Source: Zygnema cylindricum
Lineage: Eukaryota; Streptophyta; Zygnematophyceae; Zygnematales; Zygnemataceae
Direction: 5' to 3'
Length of the DNA: 64,000 nucleotides
Assembly: GCA_037447655.1 (NCBI GenBank)
Contig: JBBHKE010001749.1
Location: 271,860 to 335,859 of the forward strand
Part shown: piece after piece, positions 24,588-36,345 of the stretch
How positions within the stretch are numbered: the stretch's first letter is position 1
Layout: each line of letters opens with the position of its first letter
The notes under the pieces: model-generated
What the model was told of the DNA's origin: nothing
Seen by the model: the letters and a program-made list of their open reading frames with translations, nothing else
Database searches by the model: none
Program-made: the position numbers and the translations under genes

Positions 24588-26896
24588 CCTATTACCTATT
24601 GCTTCTTTCTAAGTAAGTCTGATAATCTTCTTCCCCGTATCTCTCTCCATTTGAATCCCCAAAATATATTTTGCCTCCCCTAATTCCTTCATAACAAATC
24701 TACCCCTAAGATCTTTCTTTAGCCTATTGATCTTCTCCAAAGACTTACTCAACACAAGCACATCATCTATATAAATTGCAACAACAATAACACCATTCTC
24801 ATCTTCAAACATATAGATAGAATGGTCAGAGCTGATCCAGATGTATCCGAGATCGGTGAGAAACTCATCTAGTTTCTTATTCCACTGTCGGGGAAGCTGC
24901 TTCAATCCATATAAGGAATTTATGAGCCTGTAGACTTTGCACTCTTCTCCTTCTTCCACGAACCCCTCGGGTTTCCTCATGAAAATCTCTTCCTCTAACT
25001 CACCATTAAGAAAAGCAGTCTTAATGTCCATCAGGTGCATTTCCATGTCTTTCACTGTTGCCAAGCTGAGGAGATTCCATACTGATGGGAACTAAACAAC
25101 TGGAGTAAAGGTCTCCTCATAGTCAATCCCCTCTTTTTGGGTGAACCCCTTTGCTACCAATCAAGCCTTATATCTCTCAATGGTATTATTTGGGTTCAGT
25201 TTTAGTTTGAATACCCATTTACACCCAATAGGTTTTCTGTCTGGAGGACAATCCGCTAGTTCCCAAGTATTTGTTTCCATGATAGAAGCCATCTCATCAT
25301 TTATGGCTCTAATCCATATTTTTTTCTCTGGACTATTCACTACCTCCGAGTAAGACTGAGGCTCATCTGGGTGAGACAGCTTAGTTACCTTATGAGCGGC
25401 CTGTTTTTCTTATATCCTTTTGCTGCTCCTCCTTCCTCCTTCAAACTCCGACGCTGGAATGGATGGAAGTCTTGGGTTTCTTCTCACTGTCTCATCGGCT
25501 CCCCTGTCCATGGAAGCCGGTTCTGTTCCCGCTTCTTGTATGTCCTCGAAATCCATAGGAGAGGTTTCTGTTGAGTCTCCCGTATCTCGTATCTCCCCTG
25601 AATCTGCAATCACGGTTTCACTCATGTCCCTTTCAGGAACAACCGAGTTCTCCTCACTTTCGGACTCAAATCTGATTCTTATCTTCTTTGTATACTTAAA
25701 GGGATCAAACAACTTCCCTTCATCCATGACAACTACGTGTTTAACGAGAATGATATCTTTTTTTGCTAAGTCATAGACTCTATATCCCTTAACATCCTCA
25801 TCATATCCCACAAAGTATCCAGGTTTTCCCTTAGCATCTAACTACCAGTTTTTCCTATCCGTGTCAAGACTGTAAACTTGGCTACCGAAGACTTTGAGGT
25901 GTGAGATATCTGGTTTCCTTCCAACCCATCTCTCATAAGGTGTCACTCCCTTTACAACTGAGGTAAGGACTCTATTTTTAATGTAGTTGGCACAGTTCAT
26001 TGCTTCTGCCCAAAATCTCTTTCTTATTTTCTTGTCTACCAACATACTACATGCACTATGTCCTAGTGTTCGATTCAACCTCTCAGCTACCCCATTTTGT
26101 TTCGGGTTATATGGTACAGTTTTCTGGTGCCGCACTCCCTCATCTCTCAGATATTCCTCAAACTGGTTAGAGGTATATTCCCCCCCTTTATCACTCCTTA
26201 TCCTCTTAATGGGGGTTTCATGCAACTTCTCACTCCAAGCCTTATATTCTTTGAAGTAAGTTTATGCTTCAGACTTTGTTTTTAAAAAATAGACTCTAGA
26301 GTATCTAGACCAGTCATCGGTTATTGTCATCATAAACCTCTTTCCTCCAACCGAAGGTACTTTTGCATGTCCCCAAATATCTATGTGGACCAAATCTAAT
26401 ACTTTCTCACCTCTATATGTGGCGGCTTTTGGAAAGGGAAGTCTATGAGCCTTACCCTGAGCACAGCCACTACAGTCATCCATCATTTCATTATCCCCAA
26501 AACAGAATGCCTTCTACTACCCCAAGCTTTTTCATTTCCCTCAACCTATCAAAATGCACATGTCCCAACCGCTTATGCCAAATCATCAACTTAGGAACAC
26601 CAACATAGTAAGCATTTTTCTTTTCATTACTCAGGTTAATCCTAAACATTCCTTGGCTACCCTTATCTGCCGTAAAGTAAACTTCATCCCCATACTTAAC
26701 TCTAAAGACTCCCTTTTTAGTGAAGGTATCAAACTCTTTGTCATCTAACACAGACGTAGAGACAAGATTTTTACTCAGCTGAGGAATGTAGAGTACATCT
26801 AAGAATGTAAGTATAGAAGTCTTACCCTCCACTAAGACTTTCAAATCTACTGATCCCACTAGATCTATAGTAACCACTCTCCCATCCCAATACTCT
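24588..26896 (-). pseudogene. Copia fragment 3b (protease end, integrase, RT), interrupted
   Basis: This fragment has the minus-strand order from the protease/pre-integrase region (26877-26491: LWHKRL-like WHKRLGHVHFDRL) through integrase (26486-25842: ITDDWSRYSRVYF, IRSDKGGEYTSNQFEEY, QNGVAERLNRT) and linker (25811-25410) to RT (25064-24609: HLMDIKTAFLNGEL, catalytic AIYIDDVLVLS). It stops just after RLT at the junction with the LTR of element 2, so RNase H and the 3' LTR are lost. Stops and shifts break it in several places. On its upstream side it ends at the N gap. It is a near duplicate of fragment 3a. Confidence 0.85.
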
Positions 26897-26906
26897 NNNN
26901 NNNNNN
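26897..26906. other. Assembly gap (10 N)
   Basis: Ten N bases separate copia fragments 3b and 3a. The two sides are near-identical parts of the same family, so the true length and even the adjacency of the flanks are uncertain. Confidence 0.99.
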
Positions 26907-28634
26907 TGTCACTCTTCTTTGGGTTCTGAAGGTAGGTAAGGTTGAAGTCTCAAACTCCCTCCTTCCTCCTCGTCGTTTTCCTATATTCTTTTTATCCAGC
27001 GAGTATTCCATTGATTCGATAGAGTGGGTCTACTCGGAGTCAGAATGAGCCTCCGTCACTTATCAGGTCTCTTTCTTTCTATCCGAGTAAGACTGAGGCT
27101 CATCTGGGTGAGATAGCTTAGTTACCTTATGAGCGACCTGTTTTTCTTGTATCCTTTTGCTGCTCCTCCTTCCTCCCTCAAACTCCGAAGTTGGAATGGA
27201 TGGAAGTCTTGGGTTTCTTCTCACTGTCTCATCGGCTCCCCTGTCCATGGAAGCCGGTTATGGTCCCACTTCTTCTATGTCTTCGAAATCCATAGGAGTA
27301 TGTGAGGTTTCTAGTGAGTCTCCTATATCTCGGATCCCTTTTGAATCTGCAATCACGGTTTCACTCATGTCCCTTTCGGGAACGACAGAGTTCTCCTCAC
27401 TGTCAGACTCAAATTTGATTCTTATCTTCTTTGTATATTTAAAGGGGTTAAATGACTTCTCTTCATCCATGACAACTAAGTGTTTGACCAGAATTATATC
27501 TTTGGTTGCTAAGTCATAGACTATATATCCCTTAACATCCTCATCATATCCCACAAAGTATCCAGGTTTTTCCGTTAGCATCTAGTTTCCGGTTCTTCTT
27601 ATCTGTGTTAAGACTGTAAACTTGGCTACTGAATACTTTAAGGTGTGAGATATCTGGATTCCTTCCAACCCATCTCTCATAAGGTGTCACTCCCTTTACA
27701 TCTGAGGTAAGGACTGTATTCTTAATGTAGTTGGCACAGTTTATTGCTTCTGCCCAAAATCTCTTTCCTATTTTCTTGTTTGCCAACATACTGCATGCAC
27801 TATTTCCTAGGGTTCGATTCAACCTCTCAGCTACCCCAATTTGTTCCGGGTTATATGGTACAGTTTTCTGGTGCTGCACTCCCTCATATCTTAGATATTC
27901 CTCAAACTGGTTAGAGGTATATTCCCCCCCATTATCACTCTTTATCCTCTTAATGAGGGTTTCATGCAACTTCTCACTCCAGGCTTTATATTCTTTAAAG
28001 TAAGTTGATGCTTTAGACTTTATTTTTAGAAAGTAGACTCTAGAGTATCTAGACCACTCATCTGTTATTGTCATCATAAACCTCTTTTCTCCAACCGAAG
28101 GTACTTTTGCTGGTCCCCAAATATCTGTGTGGACCAAGTCTAACACTTTCTCACCTCTATATGTGGTGGCTTTGGGAAAGGAAAGTCTGTGAACCTTACC
28201 TTGAGCAGAACCACTACAATCATCCATCATTTCATTATCCACCAACTGAATGCCTTCTACTACCCCAAGCTTTTTCATTTCCCTCAACCTATCAAAATGC
28301 ACATGCCCCAACCGCTAATGCCATATCATCAACTTAGGAACACCAACATAATAAGCATTCTTCTTTTCATTACTCAGGTTAAGCCTAAACATTCCTTGGC
28401 TACCCTTATTTGCCGTGAAGTAAACTTAATCCCCGTACTTAGCTGTAAAGACTCCCTTTCGAGTGAAGGTATCAATCTCTTTGTCATCTAGCACAGACGT
28501 AGAGACAAGATTTTTACTCAGCTGAGGAATGTAGAGTACATTTGAGAATGTAAGTATAGAAGTCTTACCCTCCACTAAGACTTTTAGATCTACTGATCCC
28601 ACTAGATCTGTAGTAACCACTCTCCCATCGCCTC
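26907..28634 (-). pseudogene. Copia fragment 3a (protease end, integrase, linker), broken
   Basis: Minus-strand coding remnants: 28620-28426 (VDLKVLVEGKTSILTF), 28311-27544 (255 codons; pre-integrase GHVHFDRLREMKKLG, ITDEWSRYSRVYF, IKSDNGGEYTSNQFEEY, ERLNRTLGNSACSM), 27581-27258 and 27248-27063 (linker, up to HKVTKLSHPDEPQSYSD). It ends where RT should begin, about 150 bp of unrelated sequence before the N gap. It is closely similar to fragment 3b over this span. On the right it stops 5 bp before the LTR of element 1. Confidence 0.82.
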
Positions 28635-29701
28635 TACAACTGTGAGACCTCCATAAGACCTCAAAGTAAGCAGCTCACACAAAGCCTCTGGGATAACCCT
28701 GACCCCTTTGTCTTTCAGCACGAATAACAGCCACCTTGGCAAACAAAAACTCTGACCACCTTCACTCCTGTAAAGGCAAGACTCCCCCGAGGCGATAGCA
28801 AAAAGAATCTCTGAATTTGCTCTCCTGAGTTGTAAGTTATAGAGGGTCAAAGTTGACCTTTTGTACAGAAGCTATCTGGGTGAGAGGATCCTATCTACCA
28901 ATTTTTTCTAAGTCCTATCTCTCTCTCTCAAACTCTATCTATAGGTGTACGCCACCAATCATATTACAGTGCCGTACACAAAAGTACAGCTGCCGATGTA
29001 CTTTATGTACGGATATTGTACGACATGGCCTAAATGTCAACACATGTCATATCCGGATTCGGTTCCGTAATCCCCGGAGATGCCGCGATCCAACGTAATT
29101 TTGCCACGTGTCATCCGATGTGGCGATGACCACAAACCGCGGAAAATCTCTTCGGCGATCTTGGCTTTCTTTTCGGCCGTCCGATTAAATGCAGATTTTA
29201 ATCGTAGCCGTCATAAATGCTTCTGCGGTATTTGTTTCATAAAAGAAACAAAATGCGCGGTACTCGTTTCTTATCAATACCAAAATTTGTACTTTTACAT
29301 AATAGGATCTATGTATCCATAAACATCCGCCGTTAAATGAATTTTCCTACGTGGCAACATTTAAATAAATATCAAACCCACTAGTATGTATCTTTTGTCT
29401 AGACTTAACGGATAAGTCTACCGGCAACCGGCGTTCTGACGATCGGCAGGTACCAGGAACAAATCCTGGTTCCGACATACTCCTTTTAGCAAATAAACCT
29501 ACCTATCCGTAAATCAACTAATCTATTTCCCGTAAACCTTTGGATAGCCTAGGTTGTCATGGCTCTAGCTTCCTCTCCAACTTCACAGTGACTACAACAA
29601 GTGTGGGAGTTGGAGAGAGAAGTTAGAGGTAGATTGCCTCGGCTTCTTTCTGTATTCCAATTTAGACCTAGAAAATAATAAAAGAACCATCGATTTCTAC
29701 A
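28635..29701 (-). repeat. 3' LTR of element 1
   Basis: It aligns along its full length with 34051-35114. The plus strand starts TACAACTGTGAGACCTCC (terminal TG drifted to TA) and ends TCGATTTCTACA. It carries the same tRNA-arm-like hairpin as the other LTRs near 29450. Confidence 0.9.
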
Positions 29702-29712
29702 CTCCCCTTATT
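29702..29712 (-). other. Polypurine tract of element 1
   Basis: The minus strand reads AATAAGGGGAG directly before the 3' LTR, the usual primer for plus-strand DNA synthesis. The same sequence precedes the 3' LTR of element 2 at 19157-19167. Confidence 0.75.
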
Positions 29713-32700
29713 TTCTAGTCAATCTTTAATTTCAGACCACACTTCTCCCTGCAGAAAATTAGCTTAGGGGAAGGCACAGGTTTGGTCATCATATCTGCTA
29801 CCATCTCGCTATCTAGTCGGTACTCTAAACTGATTATTTTGTTTTATACTTTCTCTCTAACAAAGCTGAGTCTAATGTCCATGTGTTTAGCTTCAAAATG
29901 ATTTTTAGGATTGGCAGAAATAGCGATTGCTACCCGATTATCACAAAAAATATTATGCACACCTCTATTAACGTGACCAAGCTCACCAAGCAAAGACTTG
30001 ACCCACATCAATTCTTTTAAAGCAGAGCAAGAGGCTATATACTCAGCCTCCATGATGGACTGAGCAATAACCTTTTGTTGTTTGCTACTCCAACAACAAG
30101 CCCCATCACCCACATATAATACATATCCAGAAGTACATCTCCTCATCGGAGCATCACCATAACTGGTATCACTCCAAGTAGTGATGTCAGTATTCCCCCC
30201 ACCCAAATGCAACCATAAATCCCTAGTTCCTATCAAATATCAAAGGACTCTCTTAGCTGCCTCCCAATCCTTCTTAGTGGGAGCATTTAGACTTCTACTC
30301 AGCACTCTTACAGGTACAGCTAAATCCTGTCGGGTACAATTCATAAATTAAATTAGGCTTCCCACTACTTGCCTGTAAGGAATAGTCTCCATGAACTTAT
30401 GTTCTTCAGGACTTAATTCCTCGTCTAAGACTATGACTCCTTCTTCCTCACTCCCCTCACTTCCCTTCTTTAACTCCGTTGGAGTTGTACAACTGTTAGC
30501 TTTATCCATCTGAAATTTTTCCAACATGTTCCCTATTGCTTCCTTTTGAGTCAATCTTATAATCTTTCTTTCTCGGTCTCTTTCTACATGAATTCCCAAA
30601 ATATGTTTTGCTTAACCCATATCGTTCATTTCAAATCTCCCCTTAAGATCGGTTTTCAGTTTATTAATTTTTTCCATTGATTTACTTAAAACAAGTAAAT
30701 CATCAACATAAATTGCAATATATATAAAACCTCCCTCATCCGCAAAAACATAGATTGAGTGATCTGAGCTGTTCCAGATATATCCGAGACCGGTAAGAAA
30801 CTCGTCAAGCTTCTTATTCCATTGTCGAGGCGCCTTTTTCAAACCATAAAGAGATTTAATCAGCCGGCATACCTTACTCTCCTCTCTTTCTTCCACACAT
30901 CCTTCGGGTTGTCGCATGAAGATCTCCTCTTCCAATTCTCCATGCAAAAAGGTTGTCTTGATGTCCATCTAGTGCACCTCCATGTCTTCCGCTGCTGCTA
31001 GACTGAGAAGTATGCCGACGGAGGGAAATTTGACGACCGAGGCAAAGGTTTCCACGTAGTCAATTCCCTCCTTTTGTGTAAATCCCTTTGCCACTAATCA
31101 GGCCTTGTAGTGCTCGATTGTGTTATCTTGATTCTGTTTTAATTTGAAAACCCACTTACAACGGATTGGTTTTCGGTTAGGTGGACAATCCATCGGCTCC
31201 GAAGTATCGGCTGCCATAATTGAGGCCATCTGTTCATTGATGGTTGTCTTCCATCGGTTTCTTTCTGGACAAGTCATCGCCTCTCCATAAGTCTGAGGTT
31301 CATCTTGATGAGATAGTTTTGTTACCTTGTTATTAACCTGTTTTTCTTGCAATCTTTTGCTACTTCTCCTTCCCCCCCAAAATATGTGTTCGGAATAGAT
31401 GGTTCTCGTGGGTTCTTTCGAACAATCTTGTCTTCTCCCCTATCCCTTGATTCCGAATCAATTTCCACCACGTCTTCCGCTTTGGGTACAGTTGTCACAG
31501 AAGATTCCACAGCCGAGTCCTTTTCGGTCTGATTTGTACCTGCAAGAATTTCATCTTCTCTAAAACCTGGATAGTTAGGAAGCTTAAAGTCATCAGAATT
31601 TTCTTACTCAAATCTGATTTTTACTGACTTTGTATATTTGACAGGATCCACACTCTTTCCTTCATCCATAACTACTAGATGCTTTACTAAGATTATATCT
31701 TCCCTTTTTAGATCATAAACTCTATATCCTTTAACATCCTCATCATATCCTAATAAGTATCCCGGTTTTCCTTTAGGATCTAGCCTCCAATTAGACCGAT
31801 CTGTATCTAGACTGAATACTTGACTGCCGAAAACCTTTAAGTGAGATATGTCTGGTTTCCGGCCGGTCCATCTCTCATAAGGCGTTTGATCTTTTATACC
31901 TGAAGTAGGAACTCTATTGTTGAGGTAATTAGCACAGTTCATTCCTTCTGCCCAAAACCTTTTTCCTATCTTCTTATCTGACAACATACTTCTAGCACTA
32001 TCACTTAGTGTCCTATTTAATTGTCCAGCTACCCCATTCTATTCCGGGTTTTCTGGAACTGTCTTTTTGTGTTGAACTCCATCTTCCCTCAAAAAATCCT
32101 CAAACTGGTTAGAAGTATACTATCCACCATTGTCACTCCTTACTCTATTGATTCGAGTTTCATGGAGTTTTTCGCTCCATGCTTTATATTGTCTAAAAAC
32201 ATCTTGAGCTTCTGACTTGTTTTTTTTTTAAATACACCCTGGATATCGAGACCAATCATTAGTGATAGTCATCATAAATCTCTTCCCCCCCGATGAGGGC
32301 ACTTTGGCCGGTCCCCAAATATTTGTGTGCACTAAATCTAGAATCTTTTCTCCCCTATAGGTGGTTGTTTTGGGAGAGGGCAATTTTTGTGCTTTACCTT
32401 GAGCACATCCACTACAATCACTTAGATTCTCACTCTCACTGGACTGAATTCCTTCCACCACTCCCATCTTTTTCATCTCTCTTAGCTTATCTAGATTCAC
32501 ATGCCCAAGCCTCTTATGCCACATCATTATATCATGAACACCAGCATAATAAAGTTTCTTCTTTTAATTGCTTAAAATCAGCCTAAACATCCGTTGGCTA
32601 CCTATTTCAGCAATGAAATGAACTTCCTCCTCAAAACTAGCAGTAAAGACTCTTTTCCTAGTGCTAGTATCAAAACCCTTCTCATTTAATACAGACGTAG

Positions 32701-34070
32701 AGATGAGGTTTTTGTTCAGTTCAAGAATAAACAATACATCGGAGAATGTAACTATGGATGTTTTTCCTTCTACCAACACTTTCAGATCTACCGATCCTAC
32801 AAGAGTAATAGTGACTATCCTCCAATCCCAGTTCTCTATCTCTACGGTGGGAATCTTTCTTATCTTAGTGAACAGGTGTTTATCCTTACACATGTGCATG
32901 GAGGCACCTGAATCTACAATCGAGCCTGCTTCACCTTTCAATCAACCGAAAGCACATTTCTGCTTTCGTGGAATTTCTACCTCGTTTGTCGCTTCCAACT
33001 CCTCATCCAATAGGAGCTCATTGTCCTCGTCTTCCGATTCCACCTCATGTACCTGTGTCACAATGGCCTTTTTCTTTCCTCTCGGGGTTCCACTGGTCTG
33101 TCCCTCCTTTGAACGAAGCTCAGTTAGCTTAGTGCACTCCGCCATAAAGTGCCCTGTTTTCTTACAGAAATGACATAAACCCTAGGGAGCCCTTGGTCCG
33201 AACTCGTCGGTTTGATTTTTCTGCTCCCCCCCTCCGTAATTTCCAAACGGTCTTTGGGAATCCTTGTTCCTCCAGTTGGTCCCAGCTACCAAGGTTTGCC
33301 CACTCTTTTCTCCCCTTCGGATCTCAATTGTATTCTCCCGAACGAGAATCATTCCTACCACTGAGTTCAATATCCACCTTGAGACAGGAAAACTTGCAAA
33401 CTGTTGACTATGTTCTCGAACTCATCGGATAACTTCATCAGTACACAGATAACCTTTTCTTTTTCACAAAAAGCTTTTCCATCACTCTCTAGCTCCGTGA
33501 AAAGTGTAGCAAGCTCATTACAAAAATCATACATCTTCCGCCTTTGTATTCATACTCCTTAACTTTCTGATCAGCCAACTGTTGTTGCTGAATCGTACCA
33601 CTTCGGTACATCTCTATGAGAGCCATCCAAAGATCGAATGCCCTTTTTACCTTCAAATGAGGACATGCAAGTCCTTGAGTAAGATGGCGGAAGATGAAGT
33701 GTATTGCCGCCATATTGTTGAAGTCTCAGGTATCAGTATCATCCTCCTCAATCCTCGAAATAGGTGACATGAATGCCGAACCAGTTGCTATTGGTGTGGT
33801 CGTCTCCTTCTCCTTTCCTTTGTCCACCACCTCTCCTTCCTTTGTCTCCTCTATTGAAGATGGATCTGCATCTCTAGTGAATCTGCCTCCTGTAAACCCT
33901 GGAGGTATCCAAAGACTGGATGGACGCCTCACCCGTCCACTCACTATTCCCAAAAATCGTTTCTCACATAGAGCTCGTGTCATCATACTTTCCCAGTATA
34001 TGAAGCCATCTCCATTGAATATGGGCACCCTAGATGGTGGGCCCATAACCTGCAACTCTGAGACCTCCAT
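29713..34070 (-). pseudogene. gag-pol of copia element 1, decayed
   Basis: gag begins with ATG at 34070, 20 bases inside the 5' LTR, and reads MEVSELQVMGPPSRVPIFNG through the primer-binding site. The zinc knuckle near 33160 is intact (LCHFCKKTGHFMAEC). The protease at about 32920 keeps its active site (IVDSGASMHMC). Pre-integrase 32527-32480: WHKRLGHVNLDKL. The integrase core (32290-31900) is broken by stops and a T-run indel near 32225. Linker 31987-31604: KPGYLLGYDEDVKGYRVYDL. RT 31352-30612 keeps AIYVDDLLVLS; RNase H 30236-29844 has TTWSDTSYGD. The C-terminus near 29790 reads MVADMMTKP. The frame is interrupted many times, so no full polyprotein is made. Confidence 0.88.
34036..34050 (-). 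other. Primer-binding site matching the anticodon arm of initiator tRNA-Met
   Basis: The plus strand reads GGTGGGCCCATAACC, abutting the 5' LTR. As recalled, plant initiator tRNA-Met contains exactly this run in its anticodon stem-loop (CAU anticodon inside). The element therefore appears to be primed by a 5' half of the tRNA cut in the anticodon loop, as known for Drosophila copia and yeast Ty5, and not by the tRNA 3' end. Confidence 0.7.
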
Positions 34071-35114
34071 AGGACCTCAGAGTAAGCAGCTCACACGAAA
34101 CCTCTAAGATAACCGTGACCCCTTTGTCTTTCAGCACGAATAATTGTCACCCTAGCAAACAAAAACTCTGACCACCTTCACCACTAAGAAGGTAAGACTC
34201 CCTTGAGTCGATAGCAAAAAGAATCTCTGAATTCGCTCCCTTGAGCAGTAAGTTATTGAGGGTCAAAGTTGCCCTTTTATACAAAAGCTCTCTGGGAGAG
34301 AGGGTCCTATCTACCAATTTTTTCTAAGTCCTATCTCTCTCTTAAACTCTATCTACTGGTGTACGGCACCAATCATATTACACTGCCATACACAAAAGTA
34401 CAACTACCGATGTACTTTATATACGAATATTGTACTACATGGCCTAAATGTCGACACATGTCATATCCGGATTCGGTCCCGTAATCCCCGGAGATGCCGC
34501 GATCCAACGTAATCATGCCACGTGTCATCCGATGTGGCGATGACCACAAACCGCCGAGAATCTCTTCCGCTATCTCGGCTTATTTTTCGGCCGTCCGATT
34601 AAATGCAGATTTTAATCGTAGCCGTCATAAATGCTTGTGCGGTATTTGTTTCGTAAATGAAACAAAATGCGCTGTACTCGTTTCTTATCCATACCGAAAT
34701 CTGTACTTTTACATAACTAGATCTATGTATCCGTAAACATCCGTCGTTAAATGAATTTTCTTACGTGGCAACATTTAAATAAATATGAAACCCTCTAGTT
34801 TGTATCTTTTGTCTAGACTTAACGTTAAGTCTACCGGCTACAGGCGTTCCGATGGTCGGCAAGTACCAGGATCAAATCCTTGTTCCGACATACTTATTTT
34901 AGCAAATATACCTACCTATCCGTAAATCAATTAATATATTTCCCATAAACCTCTGGATAGCCTAGGTTGCCATGGCTCAAGTTTCCTCTCCAACTTCTCA
35001 GTGACTGCAACAAGTGTGGGAGTTGAAGAGAGAAGTTCGGGGCAGACTGCCTCGGCTTCTTTCTGTATTCCAATTTAGACCTAGAAAACAATGAAAGAAC
35101 CATCGATTTCTACA
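34051..35114 (-). repeat. 5' LTR of element 1
   Basis: The plus strand starts TGCAACTCTGAGACCTCC and ends TCGATTTCTACA, with TG/CA termini. It pairs with 28635-29701. On the minus strand the last 20 bases of the LTR hold the start codon of gag. A tRNA-arm-like hairpin is near 34865. Confidence 0.9.
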
Positions 35115-35430
35115 GCCTCCCCACACACCTCTCCTTCTTCCTCCTCCTCCCTCTCACCAAAAATATTATTTTTCCTTTTTATCCTCCTACTCCTCCTCTC
35201 TACTCCTCTCCCCGCCTCACTTCCCTCCCCCTCCTCTACCGTCGCCTTTTTTCCCCTTCCTCACCTAGTGCCGCCTCCCCCCACACCTCACCTTCTTCCT
35301 CCTCCCCCTCATTAAAAACCCTAATTTTCTTTTTTTTTATCCACCTCCTCCCCATCTCCACTCCTCCCCCCGCCTCACTTTCCTCCCCCTCCTCAACCGT
35401 AGCTTTTTTTCCCCTTCCTTCCTCAACATC
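35115..35430. repeat. Pyrimidine-rich tandem repeat, about 160-bp unit, two copies
   Basis: Two units, 35115-35270 and about 35273-35430, share the order CACCTC-type start, TTCTTCCTCCTCC, A-rich patch with TTATC, CTCCCC(G/C)CCTCACTT, CCCCTCCTC and ACCGT, then TTTTTTCCCCTTCC. The plus strand is almost all C/T. Open frames on either strand (Pro/Ser-rich, or Glu/Gly-rich on the minus strand) are products of composition. Confidence 0.75.
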
Positions 35431-36345
35431 TACCTCCTCCTCCCTACTCACCTCAACCGATGCCCCCTTTTCCTTCCCTTCCATTTTTTCTCCTTCCCGT
35501 CCAATGGCTAACGGGGTTGCCACCTCCTGTTGCCTCGCTAACTCTTCCGCGGTCGCTGTAATAAAAGGAGAATAATGACAACGATAAGCCATCACTGTAC
35601 GTGGTCTCATATGTTGCTGGTTGCTGCCCTCTATAGCGTAGCGTAAAAGACGCGTGTAAAAAAAACTGAAGAAAACGAGGCTACAAAAAGTGGAGGGAAA
35701 ACAAAAAATAATAACCTAAAACCCTATTTTAATCAATAGTACATACCAATGTAAAATAATACAATTTCGTGTGAGGGGTACTTACCTTATGTATGGTCGA
35801 TGTATGCGTTCGACTATTCCAACGGTGGGGCGACAAAACGAAACAATGAGACCGACGTCTCATTTACTATGTGATTTCAATATTAGGCGTCGTCGCCTGT
35901 TCGACGTTTCACAAACATTACGTTTAGTGACGCCTAAATATTTAACCGACACGAATTCTGTTTTAAAAACTTCCAACGTCGAGGCGACGACGCATTGTCG
36001 TCTCCTTTTCGATTTCTCCAACATTTGCCGACAGTCCAATTTAGTATCCTTTCATTCATACCATTCAGGCGACGACACCATGTCGTCGCTTGTCCATTGA
36101 TTTGAACTCATTGCAAAAATGTATTGAACGACGTTGCAAAACCACCCATCACAACGACATGAGGTGGGGGGGGGAATAATGGGGCATACACAAACATTCA
36201 ATTAAGGAAAAATAATCAAATATAAATTATTCAATATATCAAATTAAATTAGAAACAATGGGAGCTAGCGTCACACAAATTAGGCAACTGGGGTTAGCTA
36301 TATGAAAGTAGGAAAGAAGGGTAAAAACTCTTACTTGTACCATAC
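35431..36345. other. Intergenic DNA, no gene recognised
   Basis: The left end continues the pyrimidine-rich composition. The part 35800-36110 is rich in ACG/CGTCG words and short inverted repeats, suggesting old TIR elements, but no clear termini were found. Confidence 0.35.

Larger units (their letters stand above)
28635..35114 (-). mobile_element. Ty1/copia LTR retrotransposon, element 1, with 5-bp TSD
   Basis: This is a 6480-bp minus-strand element with two LTRs (28635-29701 and 34051-35114), a polypurine tract, a primer-binding site and a decayed gag-pol between them. It is flanked by GCCTC at 28630-28634 and GCCTC at 35115-35119, the 5-bp duplication expected of copia integrase. The termini are T(G/A)CAACT... 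and ...TTTCTACA on the plus strand. The left flank is copia fragment 3a and the right flank is a pyrimidine-rich tandem repeat, so the insertion site was itself at a repeat junction. Confidence 0.9.

Noticed and set aside
35236-35610. Minus-strand frame rich in Glu/Gly and plus-strand frame rich in Pro/Ser
   Set aside because: Both come from the C/T-rich tandem repeat; the openness is a composition effect.
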